A DNA stretch of 64,000 nucleotides from NCBI RefSeq assembly GCF_021917145.1, contig NC_061074.1, positions 2,107,487 through 2,171,486 on the forward strand, in the 5' to 3' direction. This document shows, one piece after another, positions 10,481-22,285 of the stretch. This DNA comes from Hypomesus transpacificus (taxonomy: Eukaryota; Chordata; Actinopteri; Osmeriformes; Osmeridae). Under the pieces are notes generated by a model that was given only the letters and a program-made list of their open reading frames with translations, made no database searches and had not been told where the DNA came from. Position 1 is the stretch's first letter. Each line of letters begins with the position of its first letter. The position numbers and the translations under genes were made by a program.

Positions 10481-13400
10481 AATGTTCCGCTTTCATACCT
10501 GGCCCTCGTATAAAGTTACCTTGCCAAGTTCCACCCACTATACAAAGCTGTCTAGTTTATCAGAGACATGGCAGATGGAGGAGATGACAGGGAGAGGGAA
10601 GGAGTCCTCTGGACAGGATTGAAACTCGCCCATGTGGTTGCGACATCACTGTTTACCATTCTCTGCCAGGAGCAGTGGAACGTCTGTGTGGATGTTAAAC
10701 ACTCGCACTTGCCAAGCAGACAAGGAAAACTCCTTCCCTGTCTGCCTCTGAAACAACTCCAGGGCTCGATTATGTTCCACAAATACTCCTGTAATCGTTT
10801 GCCTTCGGAGGAGATGAGAGGAATGATCGGTCGTTCTCCTCCCTCTGGACAATCTGTTTCCATTCCTTCAGTAGTGCAGTAAATCTCTCCTTTTCTCTGA
10901 CGGCGCCAAGTCTAAGCACTAATCACCCAGACGGTGAAGTCATTCCCCTTTGGCATGGATGCGGGATGTCAGGGATAGGCAAGCACTCTCAGGCTGAGTT
11001 TCAAAACCTGTGAAATGTGTCCTTTCTTTCAGCCTTGTTTGATGTCATCCCTGAGAAGAGGTGAGTTAGTGAGAACTCAGCAGAGGGCAACTGGTTTTGT
11101 TAATCCAATCTTGTAATATCACTACCCTCGGGAGAGGGATGAGGAACTGGAAGGAATGAGAGGTGGTACTGAGAGGAAGACATGCTCCTTGTCCACTAGA
11201 GGGCAGTGTTGTGTTACTATGTCGCTTTCCACGTCTCTTCTTCATCCTTCTATCATCCCGTCTTTCTCCCCATGCCACAATCTCACCAAGGCCCAATCAA
11301 GAGACTGAATCCAGTCTCTTAACTGGGAGTGAGTGAGTGATCAACTAAATGAAAAAAGCTCACAGTTCCACAGTGGAAGGTATCATTTTCCGGGTTCGTT
11401 TGTCCATATATTGATGCATCCCTTCATCAGTATGCTCGCAAGTCTACTCCTCAGCTATGTTCAAGGTCTACAGCATGTGACCTGGCTGACCTATCCTGCA
11501 GATCCCCACAGCCTGGAGACAGTAGCCTCAGTATGTTTCTCTAGGGGTCAAAGGTCAAGTTCCAATGTGTCATTATGTTGGCAGGCCTGATGGTGATCTG
11601 CCACTTACAGAGGAAGCCCTGGTCACTGACCCTGCAGCCCTCGGCTCTGTCTGTCTGTGGGCTCTACAGATCAGTCTCTGGTCCAAACGCTGAGGATTAA
11701 CTTCAGAACGAATTACACAGAGAGGAGATCAGTGAGAGAGACAGATAGAGAACAGACAAAGTGAGAGGGGAACAGTGACAGACAGAGAAAGAGATCAGAC
11801 AGAGAGGAGAGAGACGTGTGGTGGCGTGGCTGGTCCTTTTCCCACAGTGCACTTGGCCAGGACTCCGAGGGTTCAGCTGGACCGATGTGACGGGTCGTGT
11901 CCAGAGGGGAAAAACTCTCATCCTCTGTTTATTTTCCGTCTTCCTCCTCTCTTTGTGTGTTCCTCGTCAAACATCATCTGCTCTGTGAACACGGACTCTG
12001 TTGACTAACTAACAAACAAACACTGCAGCATCTGACAGGAGTCGCCCTGGGACAACACAACCTGCTGGTCCTGCTGTCCTCCAGAGGGATGATGGCAGAG
12101 GGAAACCCACGACCCTCCAAGATCCTCCACTGAAATGTTCTAAGTTCATCCACTGGGAAAAAGAGAAGAGCTTAACTTTTATATCTTTTTTACATCAATT
12201 ATGGATGTAAAACGATGTCGTTCTGAAAGGTTTCAAACTGTCAGTACAGGGATAAACAGTCCTCATGGTGCTTACCCGGTGATTTGTGTCACAGACCTGG
12301 TGAATGTATGAAGATGTCCAGTGCTGAATGAAGTGTGGTTCTTCATCCAGGCCAAGCTTTGATCCACTGCCACATCCTAGAACCGTCCCCTCCAAGATTC
12401 TGCAAAGAAGCTTTGCAGGGCCAGATTGTAAAATCAAGACCCATTTTTACTATTAATATACATGAGTCTTTTTCACCAGTTGGGAACCTCTTAACTGAGT
12501 CACGTTCTCTCTAACATCATTTCACTTTTTTTACAGGATTCTGGGAATTATGATTTGTTTTTGTTAATAACTCCACCCCAGCAGATGGCTCCTTCCTGGC
12601 AGAACTTGTCCCTAATATCCAACAAGATTCTCCTTGTTTGAACCCTTCTCTGCTCTCCAACAACCCCTCAACTCATCCTACATCCCAAACCAGTCCCTGC
12701 CTTCAGCCCCAGCTATGACCCCCCTCCCAAACCCCCTCTCCCCCCCATTCACCCCTTTCCCCCACACCAAAGCCTCCAGCTCCCCCACCCTGCTGAGTGT
12801 TCACCCCCAGCATTCCCCTCTCTCAGATGGGGACTGGAGCGGAGCAGGCGGGGGAGGGGGGGGCACATTCTCATGGTCAGACAGCCAGAGGTCCAGAATC
12901 ACCCCACCCTTCCATCTAAAACATCTACATCCTGCTTCAATCTCCATCAGATCCAGTACTACCTAAGAAGGGGGATGTGATCATTCAGACCAAATTTGGT
13001 CTGAACAAACAGACTGGGTGAAGCTGGGGATTTGAGCTGAACCAAGCAGGGAGGAATGTTGGAACCAGCAGAGGCCTGTAACACCAGCATCAGTGACCTC
13101 GAGGGATTTACCGTGGCAAACGCTCAAGAAAGACACTCGGACACACACACATACATAAACACTCAGAAGACCTCATACACTCTCTAACACAAACCCACAC
13201 ACTCAGGAGACCACATGAAAACCAATCTCGCAGAAATTCCTACACAAACACACACTCAGAGACCTCAAAATAAACACTCTGACACACTCTCATTCACACA
13301 CTGTCCTCAGAGCTACAGTCTGTAACGGTTGAGTATTTATTAAGGAGATATTTGACATCCGTAATGTTGACAGAAATATTAATAAACGGAGGCTCAAAAT

Positions 13401-15063
13401 AGTTGTCAACCCTGCATGCAGATATACAGGTGAGCCACTCTGAGGGTTTATGTATGTGCTGTATAGTCTATCTCAGGAAATCTTCAAGAAGGAAACTGAC
13501 CAATAACATCAAATAATTTTTATGTCAACTTTGACAGGCGAGCAAAGCCACTTCCATTAACACAACATTTTCTTATTCACAAAGTCAGACTTGACAAATA
13601 CTGTTAGAAGAGTGGTTTGGAAAGACACAATACATTCATGGCTTCATACTGCAACACCCACCACCCTTTCCTCTCCATAACAAGACACATTCATATATGT
13701 TCTGCAGTTACACATCATGACTGTCTCCATATCAAGAGAATGCTTTGTCACTTTTATGAACAAGATGACAATGGGTGTGTGAGTTCATCCCTACCCCCCC
13801 TCCTCCCCTCCCCTTCACAGTAGCAGGTCCTACAGCCTGTGGTTGGAGACAGTCAGACTGGGATAGTCCAGAGCACTGCCTAACTGGATCCTGGTGGTCA
13901 ACACTAATGGGGTGCTGGGGGGGCGGGCTGATGATGTCATCAGGGCTTGTGATGCTATGTCCTGCTACAGCCTGGGTATTCTCTCAATGTGGGCGTGGCA
14001 GGCCAACCAATCAGATGATTTACAAGGTCAAATTAAACAGCCCCAAAAATTGTTTAGAAGACAGACGCCCTGGTGCAAAGTGTTTGGGACCAAAAAAGGC
14101 CTTTCAGTGGTGCTTCAGCTTTTAACCCCCCCCCCCCCCCCCCCCCCCTTGTCTCCCCTACAGAATAATGTAATAATCAGCCCACCGATATCCTGTTGAA
14201 GTGGAACCCAGTGCAGATCAATAGCACTAGAGCCAGTCAACAAAGGGAAAGGGCGATGCTGTAATGTGCTCGTGTGGACCTTCAGAACAAACAAATCAAT
14301 GAAGAGTTGGGAGGAAAAACACACATGTTTCCTAACAAGTACGCAGCGAGAACTTGGTTTGGTGCCAGTCCTGGGATCATGAGGCTGTCATCTTTTATTA
14401 TGGGATAGAATTCTCAATACCACAGAACCTGATGAGGAAAACAAAAACAAGGCTATATATACTTAAAATTAATAATGATGGGTTGCCTGCCTATTGTTAT
14501 TATAAATGTTGTTCCCAAAATGTCATACCCCATTTGGCTTTACAAGTGGTCCTGTATTCCTGTATTGGTGGTCATGCCTGTTTACAGCAACATTCTGTGC
14601 TGCAAGAAATAACAAAGTTTACAATACAGTCATTACCAATATTTCTCAAAGTATTGCCAAGCATACATTAGCCTTAAGACTAGGTTTGACGTCCCTTTGG
14701 TAGGATTCAAAACCCATTCAGCTCACAGAAACAGTCAGCTGCCTTTTATCTTTAAACATACAGCAGGTTGTTCAACACTCGCATCCCTGGTGGATTTCCT
14801 CTGAACATAATAGATCAAAGCTGCGGTGTGCAGTCACCACAGATACACTACTGGATGAATGTTTCGGATGGCTGTATTAGTGTTCTCCAGCACCGTGTTA
14901 TGGGTGTGTCGTGTGATAGGATTGTTCAGGCACAGGTTACCAAATCAGCATAGTGGACTACAGCTGTCCATCTGACAGGATCATGCAGATAGCATAGACC
15001 GACTAAATCTAGATTATGTATTATCTGGCTGTGGTCTAGATTCTACCTGGCTGTGTTCTAGAT
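10481..15063. other. intergenic stretch between convergent c1qtnf5 and rnf26
   Basis: No recognisable gene. ORFs of about 100 codons at 10568-10882 and 12634-12966 have no familiar motif; the second is proline and serine rich because of CCC-rich sequence. A 23-base poly-C run lies at 14126-14148. Confidence 0.55.
14126..14148. repeat. poly-C tract (23)
   Basis: Uninterrupted C run. Confidence 0.9.
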
Positions 15064-15069
15064 TTTATT
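15064..15069 (-). terminator. rnf26: candidate rnf26 polyadenylation signal
   Basis: AATAAA on the minus strand about 490 bp after the rnf26 stop. It is the nearest such hexamer I found; no other support. Confidence 0.35.
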
Positions 15070-15450
15070 TAGTCTGTTTTAGTCTCATTAGTCTCTCCTG
15101 GATACACAGTGATATTCATTGTCTTTTACAGACCATTGCTCATCAATAGGGTTGGTCCAGTTGCTAACAGAAAAAAATATTAATTTGTATCGCTCTGGTC
15201 CCTTTAATGCACTGTTTAAAAAGTGTCTAAAATGACTCTTTCACAGTTAGTTCCACATGTTGTTCATTGGTCTCTCTCACGTTGACCTGTCTGTTCTCAC
15301 AGAAGGTGTTGGACTCCAGTCTGCTGTGGAGTATATGGACCTCCATGACTTTGGTCTGCAGTCTTTCACAGACCTCCTTGTTGTTGATCTAGTTGTCACA
15401 GATAGATCTCCAAGGTGATCTTAAAAAGCCTTCATGTTCTCACAGACGTC

Positions 15451-15560
15451 TATGTTGTTGGTCTCTCCTCCTCACAGATCTATGTTGGTCTCTCCTCCTG
15501 ACAGATCTATGATGTTGGTCTCTCCTCCTCACAAATTTAAGATGTTGGTCCGTCCGCCTC
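15451..15560. repeat. imperfect 27-30 bp tandem repeat in the rnf26 3' end
   Basis: Four degenerate copies of a TGTTGGTCTCTCCTCCTCAC unit followed by AGATCTA; the last copy reaches the rnf26 stop codon at 15559. Confidence 0.7.
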
Positions 15561-16944
15561 ACATATAAACATCCATGGTGTTGAGGATCATGTGTCTGCA
15601 GAGAGGACAGTTCTGCAGGTAGATGGGTTGTCTGAGCAGGATGCAGGTGCAGTCTTTACACAGACACAGGTGCCGACAGGGCAGCAGCACCACCGTCTTG
15701 CTGCAGTCCTGGCAGATCACACACTTCTTCCTCTCCTCCTGCTCCTTCAGCAAGCTCAGCAGGCCATCTGCCGAGCCTGGGCCTGCCATAGCAGTCCCCC
15801 CAGGCCCTGAGAGCTTCCACAAGGGTCTGTCACTGCTGGAGCTGGGGTAGTCCTGTTGGTGACGGGGACCGGGGTGCTCCCGAGGCGGCCCCCCTGCAGC
15901 CCTGCCGTCTGGGGGGGCCCGCTGCTCTGCTTCCTCGGCGCCCCCCTGTCCTTGGTCCCCGTCCCCCCCTATCCTGCGGTCCCTGTGGGCCAACCCCTGC
16001 CTCAGCCTTGACCCCAAGCTCTGCCTCAGCCTTGACCCCAAGCTCTGCCCCAGCCTACTGCCTTGCCTGGACAGCCTCTCCCATCGGTCTCTCTCCTGCC
16101 AGTACATATCCAGGAGCACCCTCTGTAGAAGGCGCAGGGCTCCAGGAACCTGAGCCACTGCCCTCTGAAGACGCCGGAGGGACCCAGGTAGGCCTCTAAG
16201 CATGGGGATAGAGTTGAGGTAGATGGCTGCTGTTTGGGCTCCGCGGTGGGTCATCTCTGGGTGGAGGTAGAGGGTAGTAGCCAGGGCGATGAAGGCTGTG
16301 AGTAGGAGGCCGTAGACATTGAGGATGAAGGTGCTGATGAGGAAGTGAGCCAGCAAGAACAGGTACTCCAATGCCAGGCTGCAGGGAGTCCACAGCAACA
16401 TGGTCGTGCCAGACAGGCTGCTGTACAGGAAGGCTAAGAGAGTCATGCCCAGTTCCAGAACTTTCTGCAGGGGGCTGGACACGGCCTGCCACACGCTGAC
16501 CGCCCCGTAGTACACGTTCTGACTGCCAATGAGAAACATGTTGACCACGCTGTTGACCAGGTACACCGCTAGATTGACCGCGATGCCGCAACCGTCACAC
16601 ACGGACAACGCTCCGCGCTGCAGCAGCGCTCTCCCGCGCAGGCAGACGTGAGACGATAGATGACCCATCATCTTCAGGCTCTCCAGCATACTCCCCAACA
16701 TGCTGACCGCTCCTTGGGCCAGGACTGCCGCACTCTCCGCCAGATACACCAAACAGGAGAGGACAAACTGGCAGCATTCCACCACTAAATTGGCCAGCAA
16801 CATCGGAAGGTTGTTCACGAAGGCAATACATGCCACAACAAGGCGGATTAAGGAATGAACGATGACGAAGTTGAGGTCCAGCAGAAAGCCTATGACTTCG
16901 ATACATTTTGATACAGTGCTGAATACTAAGTTCACCAGACCCAT
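15559..16944 (-). CDS. rnf26: RING finger protein 26, ER membrane E3 ubiquitin ligase
   Basis: An ER-anchored E3 ubiquitin ligase that organises perinuclear endosomes through SQSTM1 and modulates STING in mammals. The coding sequence is one uninterrupted exon of 461 codons (human 433), as in human. Residues 1 to about 235 hold several hydrophobic membrane segments (e.g. VNNLPMLLANLVVECCQFVL and FLISTFILNVYGLLLTAFIA). About 300-400 is a charged, Gly/Pro-rich cytosolic linker with a small internal repeat (LGSRLRQSLGSRLRQGL). Residues 408-449 form the C3HC4 RING: CVIC, CRHLCLCKDC and CPLC, with metal ligands C408, C411, C423, H425, C429, C432, C446 and C449, followed by the short conserved tail ending DVYM. 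The start at 16944 sits in a good Kozak context (GCGATGG). It converges on c1qtnf5 and diverges from the probable mcam exon. Confidence 0.96.
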   Translation of the reverse strand: MGLVNLVFSTVSKCIEVIGFLLDLNFVIVHSLIRLVVACIAFVNNLPMLLANLVVECCQFVLSCLVYLAESAAVLAQGAVSMLGSMLESLKMMGHLSSHVCLRGRALLQRGALSVCDGCGIAVNLAVYLVNSVVNMFLIGSQNVYYGAVSVWQAVSSPLQKVLELGMTLLAFLYSSLSGTTMLLWTPCSLALEYLFLLAHFLISTFILNVYGLLLTAFIALATTLYLHPEMTHRGAQTAAIYLNSIPMLRGLPGSLRRLQRAVAQVPGALRLLQRVLLDMYWQERDRWERLSRQGSRLGQSLGSRLRQSLGSRLRQGLAHRDRRIGGDGDQGQGGAEEAEQRAPPDGRAAGGPPREHPGPRHQQDYPSSSSDRPLWKLSGPGGTAMAGPGSADGLLSLLKEQEERKKCVICQDCSKTVVLLPCRHLCLCKDCTCILLRQPIYLQNCPLCRHMILNTMDVYM

Positions 16945-18363
16945 CGCCGTATAGTTGTTGCAAGTTGGTTACACAGTTGCTCTGTGGTTGTTTTGATAAA
17001 CAAATAGAGTAATGGCCCAGTTTACGATACACCCTGGCCTGGACTGTTATGGCCAGGTTTAGTATTTAGCTAAAGAGCGAACATACTCCTCAAGTTCTAC
17101 CACAATCATCAGCGGATGTTTATTTTCAAAACGTTTGCTAACTAGCTGTGGCTAGCACGCAGTTCTCGTTTCTTCCTCGCAAGAAGCACGCTAAATAACG
17201 ACTATTTTCGTGGTGCCTTCTTTCGATAATCATGGATTAATATACTTGTCCAAAGTTCCCGACACTGCTAGGCTGAATGCACAAATAAATAACAAAAAGT
17301 CATAAAACAGCAACTGGCTGTGTATCGTTGCTACATGTGTTCCGCCATTCTTGTTTTGAGTTGCATGGTCAGCTGTGAGCACATTATCTGTGCCGCCAAA
17401 GCTGCGTGCTGGGTGCGCATTCAACTGAAAGGACAACGCAAAGCTATACGCAATTATGAAACTTTACAGACTACGTTTTTGTCGTTAGAAATTAATATAA
17501 ACGCAAATACTAGACACGCAACAACACTCACCACAATAATAGGCTACAATAAATTGGAAAATGACTAACACAGAAGACTGCTTCAAAAATAAAAAAAATA
17601 GCTTTTGACACAGGACTCAACGGGGCCCCTTTTCGGCACCTTTCGATGGCTTCGTTTGTGTTATGATTTAGCCTAGAGGTCTGTGTCTACTCTAGACAAT
17701 AACATTTCAGGAAGAAACCGCTGATATTGGGTAATAAAAAAAAATCGCACCCCAAAAATGTCGCTTGGTTTGTAACTCAGTGATCTCTCATGTCACCGGG
17801 ATTTCCCAGATTCCTTTGAGATAAATGCACCGGCTTCCCATGACCTCACCTGCTTGTATGACAATAGCCTGAATAAAAATCAACAATGCTGTGCCGAAGT
17901 TTCCTTCCTAGTCTTGTGTCTCATCCTCTCCAGCTAATGTCTACTGTTCTCCCACCATCAGTGTGTGTGTGTATGTGTGTGTGTGTGTGTGTGAGAGAAT
18001 ATAAGAAAGGAAGGCAGAATATGGCCTGCAGCTGCCAGAAAGGGGAAATGAATCATATATGATCATGGGGCTCATTCTGAAAACATGGAAGCTTTCCAGA
18101 CACTGTAAGTCTATCAACACAGTCTTGGGGTGGAGCAGTAAGTCTTCAAGGACCTTTAGAGGGCTAAAAGGACCTGTCATTCTATGGACTGTGTCCTGTA
18201 GGCTAATGGGTCCTGCAGGACAGGAGTTCCCTTCCTGTGTTTGTTTTATAAGATGATATAGGTCTTCATCCACACACTGGTGTAAGAGAAAGGGTCCACT
18301 CCATCCACACGGCACTTATAGGATAGACTAGGATATTCTTTTTGTTCCCTACAGGTGTAATGA
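16945..18363. other. rnf26 upstream region
   Basis: Likely promoter and 5' UTR of rnf26 within the first few hundred bases; no other gene seen. A GT microsatellite lies at 17961-17994. Confidence 0.5.
17961..17994. repeat. (GT)n microsatellite
   Basis: GT dinucleotides with one AT interruption. Confidence 0.85.
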
Positions 18364-18931
18364 GCTAGCCTGGCTCTGCCCTCCTACGTACTTCCGCTCA
18401 ATTTGGATTTTGCTTCTGTACTAGGTCCGGGAGTTTGACTTTGAAGTCGGTTTTCAGAAAGAAAAAAAATTGTAGGTCCAATCAGCGAACAGAGGGTGTG
18501 GCTGAGAACGATGACGTTAATGTCGTGTACTAGTTTGAGTAGTTCAGTAATGGCGGCGGAGAAAGATGCGAGCGAAGCTATTCTGCGGTTATGGCAACGC
18601 TGCCGAATATCCATATGTTAAAACCGGAGCAAGAACATTCCTTGCTGAGTTTTGTTGGTGGCCATGATGTTGTGGCCCTCCTCCCCACGGGATTCGGGAA
18701 AAGTTTGATTTTCCAACTACTGCAGCTAGCTCCGTTACAGTAGTGGTGAAGGAGTTGGCTAAGGCGAACGCTTGCGATTGGTTATGGCAGATCAGAGTGC
18801 TCTGGGCAGATCCAATAGTTTTAAACTTCAACAGAAGACCCGCCTTCAAGGAAGTTAACGCTTGTCAATGGAGCGATCCCAGACCCTCTGTACAAATGAA
18901 ATGTACGAGGGTCTGGTTAGGACCAGGCTAG
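18364..18931. mobile_element. non-autonomous DNA transposon with terminal inverted repeats
   Basis: The ends are imperfect inverted repeats: GCTAGCCTGGCTCTG on the left and CCAGGCTAG on the right, whose complement reads CTAGCCTGGTCC, with matching CCCTC and CGTAC blocks further in. The element is flanked by a 6-bp direct repeat TAATGA (18358-18363 and 18932-18937), the expected target-site duplication. At 568 bp it is too short to encode a transposase and looks like an internally deleted derivative of a larger element. Inside is a fragment of a RecQ-like helicase. I cannot name the superfamily; a 6-bp duplication excludes TA- or TTAA-specific groups. Confidence 0.75.
18591..18734 (+). pseudogene. 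RecQ-like DNA helicase N-terminal fragment inside the transposon
   Basis: Reading from the ATG at 18591 gives 48 codons including LKPEQEHSLLSFVGGHDVV and then ALLPTGFGKSLIFQLLQLAP, which has the Q-motif-like KPEQ and the Walker A (helicase motif I) PTGFGKS in the arrangement of RecQ-family helicases. The frame closes two codons later and no further helicase motifs (DExH and beyond) follow. A second ATG at 18550 in another frame reads MAAEKDASEAILRLWQ and may be the original start, displaced by an indel. This is a leftover of a gene carried by the parent element. Confidence 0.7.
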
Positions 18932-19385
18932 TAATGACTGACTGACTGCTCAAAAGTAGCATAACACATTGAACATGTAACATATATTATAACATGTCCT
19001 AATGTATAGTGATGTAAAAGCAATATCAGTGGAGTTACCTGGCAATGTCAAAGTAGCATGAACCAAAAATCTTTAGTTTTCACATACACAGAATGACAGG
19101 AAATCTGGAAATCCTTTCATGTATTCAGTTAATTAACTGGATGCACTGGATGCAAAGGACCCTGTGAAATCGGACAAATGGAACTGAGTTCAAGTTGCCG
19201 TCAAGTTGCTAAAATATACATTGTTGCTGTCAGGCTGCTAGGATGTTAATTGTTTATACTTTTTCTCACAGACCTCGGCCAGGGAGGTTATCAGCCATGA
19301 AGTGGTGCTTGCTCGTATCTTTCCTTGCTGTCAGCAGAATACAGAGACACACCATCCCACCCCCACTTTCACCCTATATTAACCC

Positions 19386-19388
<3 letters not shown>

Positions 19389-19416
<28 letters not shown>
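19389..19416. repeat. poly-C tract (28)
   Basis: Uninterrupted C run. Confidence 0.9.
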
Positions 19417-20435
19417 GGCTCAGTCCGGGGTAACGCTATCAACAGAGGCAAACACGTTTCCAGATTCTTTGTGGTTTAGTTTCATTAATTGTTCCCAGTC
19501 TGTCTCTGCCAGCGGACGACACAAACATCTCAACTTCCCTCACTGCCCCCCCCTCCTCCCACATGCCCCCCTGCTACAGTCTGCGGAGACAAACCTGGTC
19601 CCATGTGTTAGTCCCTGGCCACAGGCCCTGTCATGTGCCACCTCAGGGCAGAGGTCAGAGTGGAGGCAGCTTCTTTTCAGAACCCCTCTCTAAGACAAAC
19701 AAACATAACTGAAGTGAGGTCCGGCCACGGGGACAACAGGACGTGTCTCAGGGTAAAACAAGCAAACCTATTGACGCGTTTCCTACTGAAAGACGAGGGG
19801 CCTCTGAAGACTAATTTGCTTCAATAGATTTTCCCGCACTGTGGGTCCTTTTCATGGTGAGGAAGAGGGAGTGTGACTGTCTGACCCATCGCCCCGCCCC
19901 CCCCCCCCGCGCCCCCATCTTGTTTGATGGCAGGACCCGATAGCAGTGTAAACGGGAGAACAGAGCAGTTCCCTCCTCTTGAGACAGGAAGAGACACAGT
20001 CACAAGTGGCATCCTGGTCTGGGGTGATCACAGTCACAACACACATTATTTCATTTTATTCAAACATTTAATTGATGATGTCCCAGTGTCACAACCTTTG
20101 GACATAGACAACATTACAGGCCCAAACTTAAGCTCTGCACTGAAAAATAGACTTTTCTTGTTTCTTGTTTTTAAACAGGAAATTAAGCGACTGTGAATGC
20201 GTGAAATTATCACTGTAATGTTATGTGGTTTCATATTTATGCTCAAACTGTGTGGTTTGTGAAGTTGTTTACTGTTGAGACCATCTGATTGGGTGCTGTC
20301 TTTGGCAGCCCGCCAGAGAATCTGCAGAAGTGTACTATTTTTAATCAACGAGTGGGAGAGAGATGGGGAGAAAGGGAGGGAAGGAGAGAGAGGGAGGAAT
20401 AGAGAGATGGGGTAGAAAGAGTGAGAGAGGGACTT

Positions 20436-20452
20436 GGGGGGGGGGGGGGGGG
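20436..20452. repeat. poly-G tract (17)
   Basis: Uninterrupted G run within purine-rich DNA. Confidence 0.9.
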
Positions 20453-20772
20453 TTTACAGCGAGCAGGGGACTGGAAGCATCTATGGGAAAACACAAACTC
20501 CAAACAGTAGAAACCACTGGGGCCAGACTGGTCCCAACCTAGGGCAGGACCCTGCATACCACAGCAGCCCACAGACCCAGCTGGAGCCCACAGGACCACT
20601 GCACTGGACAGAGAAGAGAGGGAGACAGACAGACAGAGAGATGGAAAGAGATAGAGATACAGAGAAAGATAGAGGGAGCGACAGAGAGAGAAATAGTGAA
20701 TGAAAGAGGGAGTGAGAGAGAAAGAAGGTGGCAGAGAAACAATGTGTTGGTTTAAGAAAGAAGGATGGAAAG

Positions 20773-20775
<3 letters not shown>

Positions 20776-20811
<36 letters not shown>
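20776..20811. repeat. (GA)n microsatellite
   Basis: Pure GA run within a longer GA-rich tract from about 20345 to 20860. Confidence 0.9.
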
Positions 20812-20814
<3 letters not shown>

Positions 20815-21072
20815 TGAGAGAGACAGAGGGAGACGGGGAGAGAAAGAGAGTGAGCAGAGCTGGCCTGGTCTGCTTAGTGTGGAAGTCCCCCAGGGTGACA
20901 TTCTTGGCCTGTGAAAGTTTGCCTTCCCAGGCCCAGCAGTGTGACTGGGGCTCTGCTGGGACATGGAGACTCAACTCTACTCTACCGTACTCTACTGTAC
21001 TCAACTTTAGCCATCTGTAAACTCGAACATCTCAGTTTCTCTGTACAGCCACAGTCTCTGTCTGTCTTCCTG

Positions 21073-21128
21073 TCACAAACACACACCCACACACACACCC
21101 AAACCCACACACCCACACACCCACACAC

Positions 21129-21159
<31 letters not shown>

Positions 21160-21160
21160 G
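21073..21160. repeat. (CA)n microsatellite with CCCACA variants
   Basis: CA-rich run with ACCCAC interruptions in the first half. Confidence 0.85.
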
Positions 21161-22215
21161 TCTTTCTCTCTCTTTACCACTTCATGTCTCTCACAATAAG
21201 CAAACTCATGCAGATTCCCTCTCTCTTTCACACTCACTACCCCGCCCTAACTGTCACACAACTACCGCCCTTCAACAGGTCAGCTTGGTGATGTTCTGTC
21301 ACTAGCGATTGGCCTGTTTTCCTGTGTTCATCTCTGTATTTCCAGATATTGGCTGGTAGCAACGTACAATCTAATGCAATAATGTTGTGCTGGGATTTCC
21401 AGATGATGCTGTTATTTATCTTCTTCCTCCACCTCTCTCATTCTTCATTCCTCCTCCTTCCGACAGGTGCTCCCACTGGGCGCCTCCGCCTTTACCCTAC
21501 CTCTACTCTTCTTCTACCCTGCCTCCCTCCTGCCTCAACCCTGCTACGACCCTCTGCCTTCAGCACAGCAGGGCATTTGACAAGATTTATAACCTCAATT
21601 TCAAGTAATCACCATGGAGACAGACTTCAGCCCATGCATTCATCAAAGTGGCCCTTTTTCACAATGTCCCTCTTATTGTGACGGAGTTCAGAAGAAATGA
21701 GAAATGCATGCTCCTCTCCCACTCAGACCCCCTCCAGCACACGCCCAGACCCCCTCCCATGGCGTGTGCTGGACAATAGCCCCCTCTCATCCCAGCAGAC
21801 AAATCCCCAAACAACTCGCTCCAGGGTCGGTCCCTGGAAAGAATGACTTCTTTTCCTGTTCGCCTTCCTTCCTCCAGGCTCTCCTCAGAACATGAACAGA
21901 AGTGTTTCCACCGAGCAGCCACAGCCACATAACAAACAGAGATGCTCCAATCATTAATCACCCTTGCGCAGAGAGCACAGGGGTTAAAGTGTGAGAAGCG
22001 AGCCAATAGGGCAGGGGTACAGGGTAAGGGAGCCAGCCAATAGGATAGGGGTACTTAATTAGTCAGCTAGCCAACAGGTCAGAGGTACAGGGTAGGAGTC
22101 TGCAGCAGCAGTCTGTTGACCAATGAGAATGTATCTCTCAAAGCATGAGGAAATAACGTAATCATGGACCGTATCATAGAGACACTTTGTGTGAATACTC
22201 TCCAGATGTAGTCAT

Positions 22216-22285
22216 CTCATTTAGCAGCCGCTTTTATCCAAAGCACCGTACAGGGGGAGATTTGAACTTGCAATCTCCTAAACCA
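22216..22285. mobile_element. SINE-like teleost repeat relic
   Basis: Contains CATTTAGCAGCCGCTTTTAT followed by CCAAAGCACCGTACA, close to a motif common to dispersed short repeats in many fish genomes. Boundaries are unclear; recognition is from memory. Confidence 0.4.

Larger units (their letters stand above)
18932..22215. other. non-coding, repeat-rich stretch
   Basis: Contains poly-C (19389-19416), poly-G (20436-20452), GA-rich DNA (20345-20860) and CA repeats (21073-21160). ORFs here are low-complexity (minus-strand Ser/Leu-rich translation of GA/CT repeats). A short signal-peptide-like ORF MKWCLLVSFLAVS near 19298 lacks other support. Confidence 0.5.

Noticed and set aside
10568-10882. 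105-codon ORF just after c1qtnf5
   Set aside because: No recognisable domain, and antisense frames of similar length are equally open.
12634-12966. 110-codon Pro/Ser-rich ORF between c1qtnf5 and rnf26
   Set aside because: No recognisable motif, no splice or poly(A) context; composition explained by CCC-rich DNA.
19298-19360. Signal-peptide-like MKWCLLVSFLAVS after a CACAG acceptor
   Set aside because: Runs straight into a poly-C tract with no donor or downstream exon; hydrophobic stretches of this size arise by chance.
20345-21004. 219-codon minus-strand ORF
   Set aside because: Ser/Leu/Pro-rich translation of GA/CT simple repeats.
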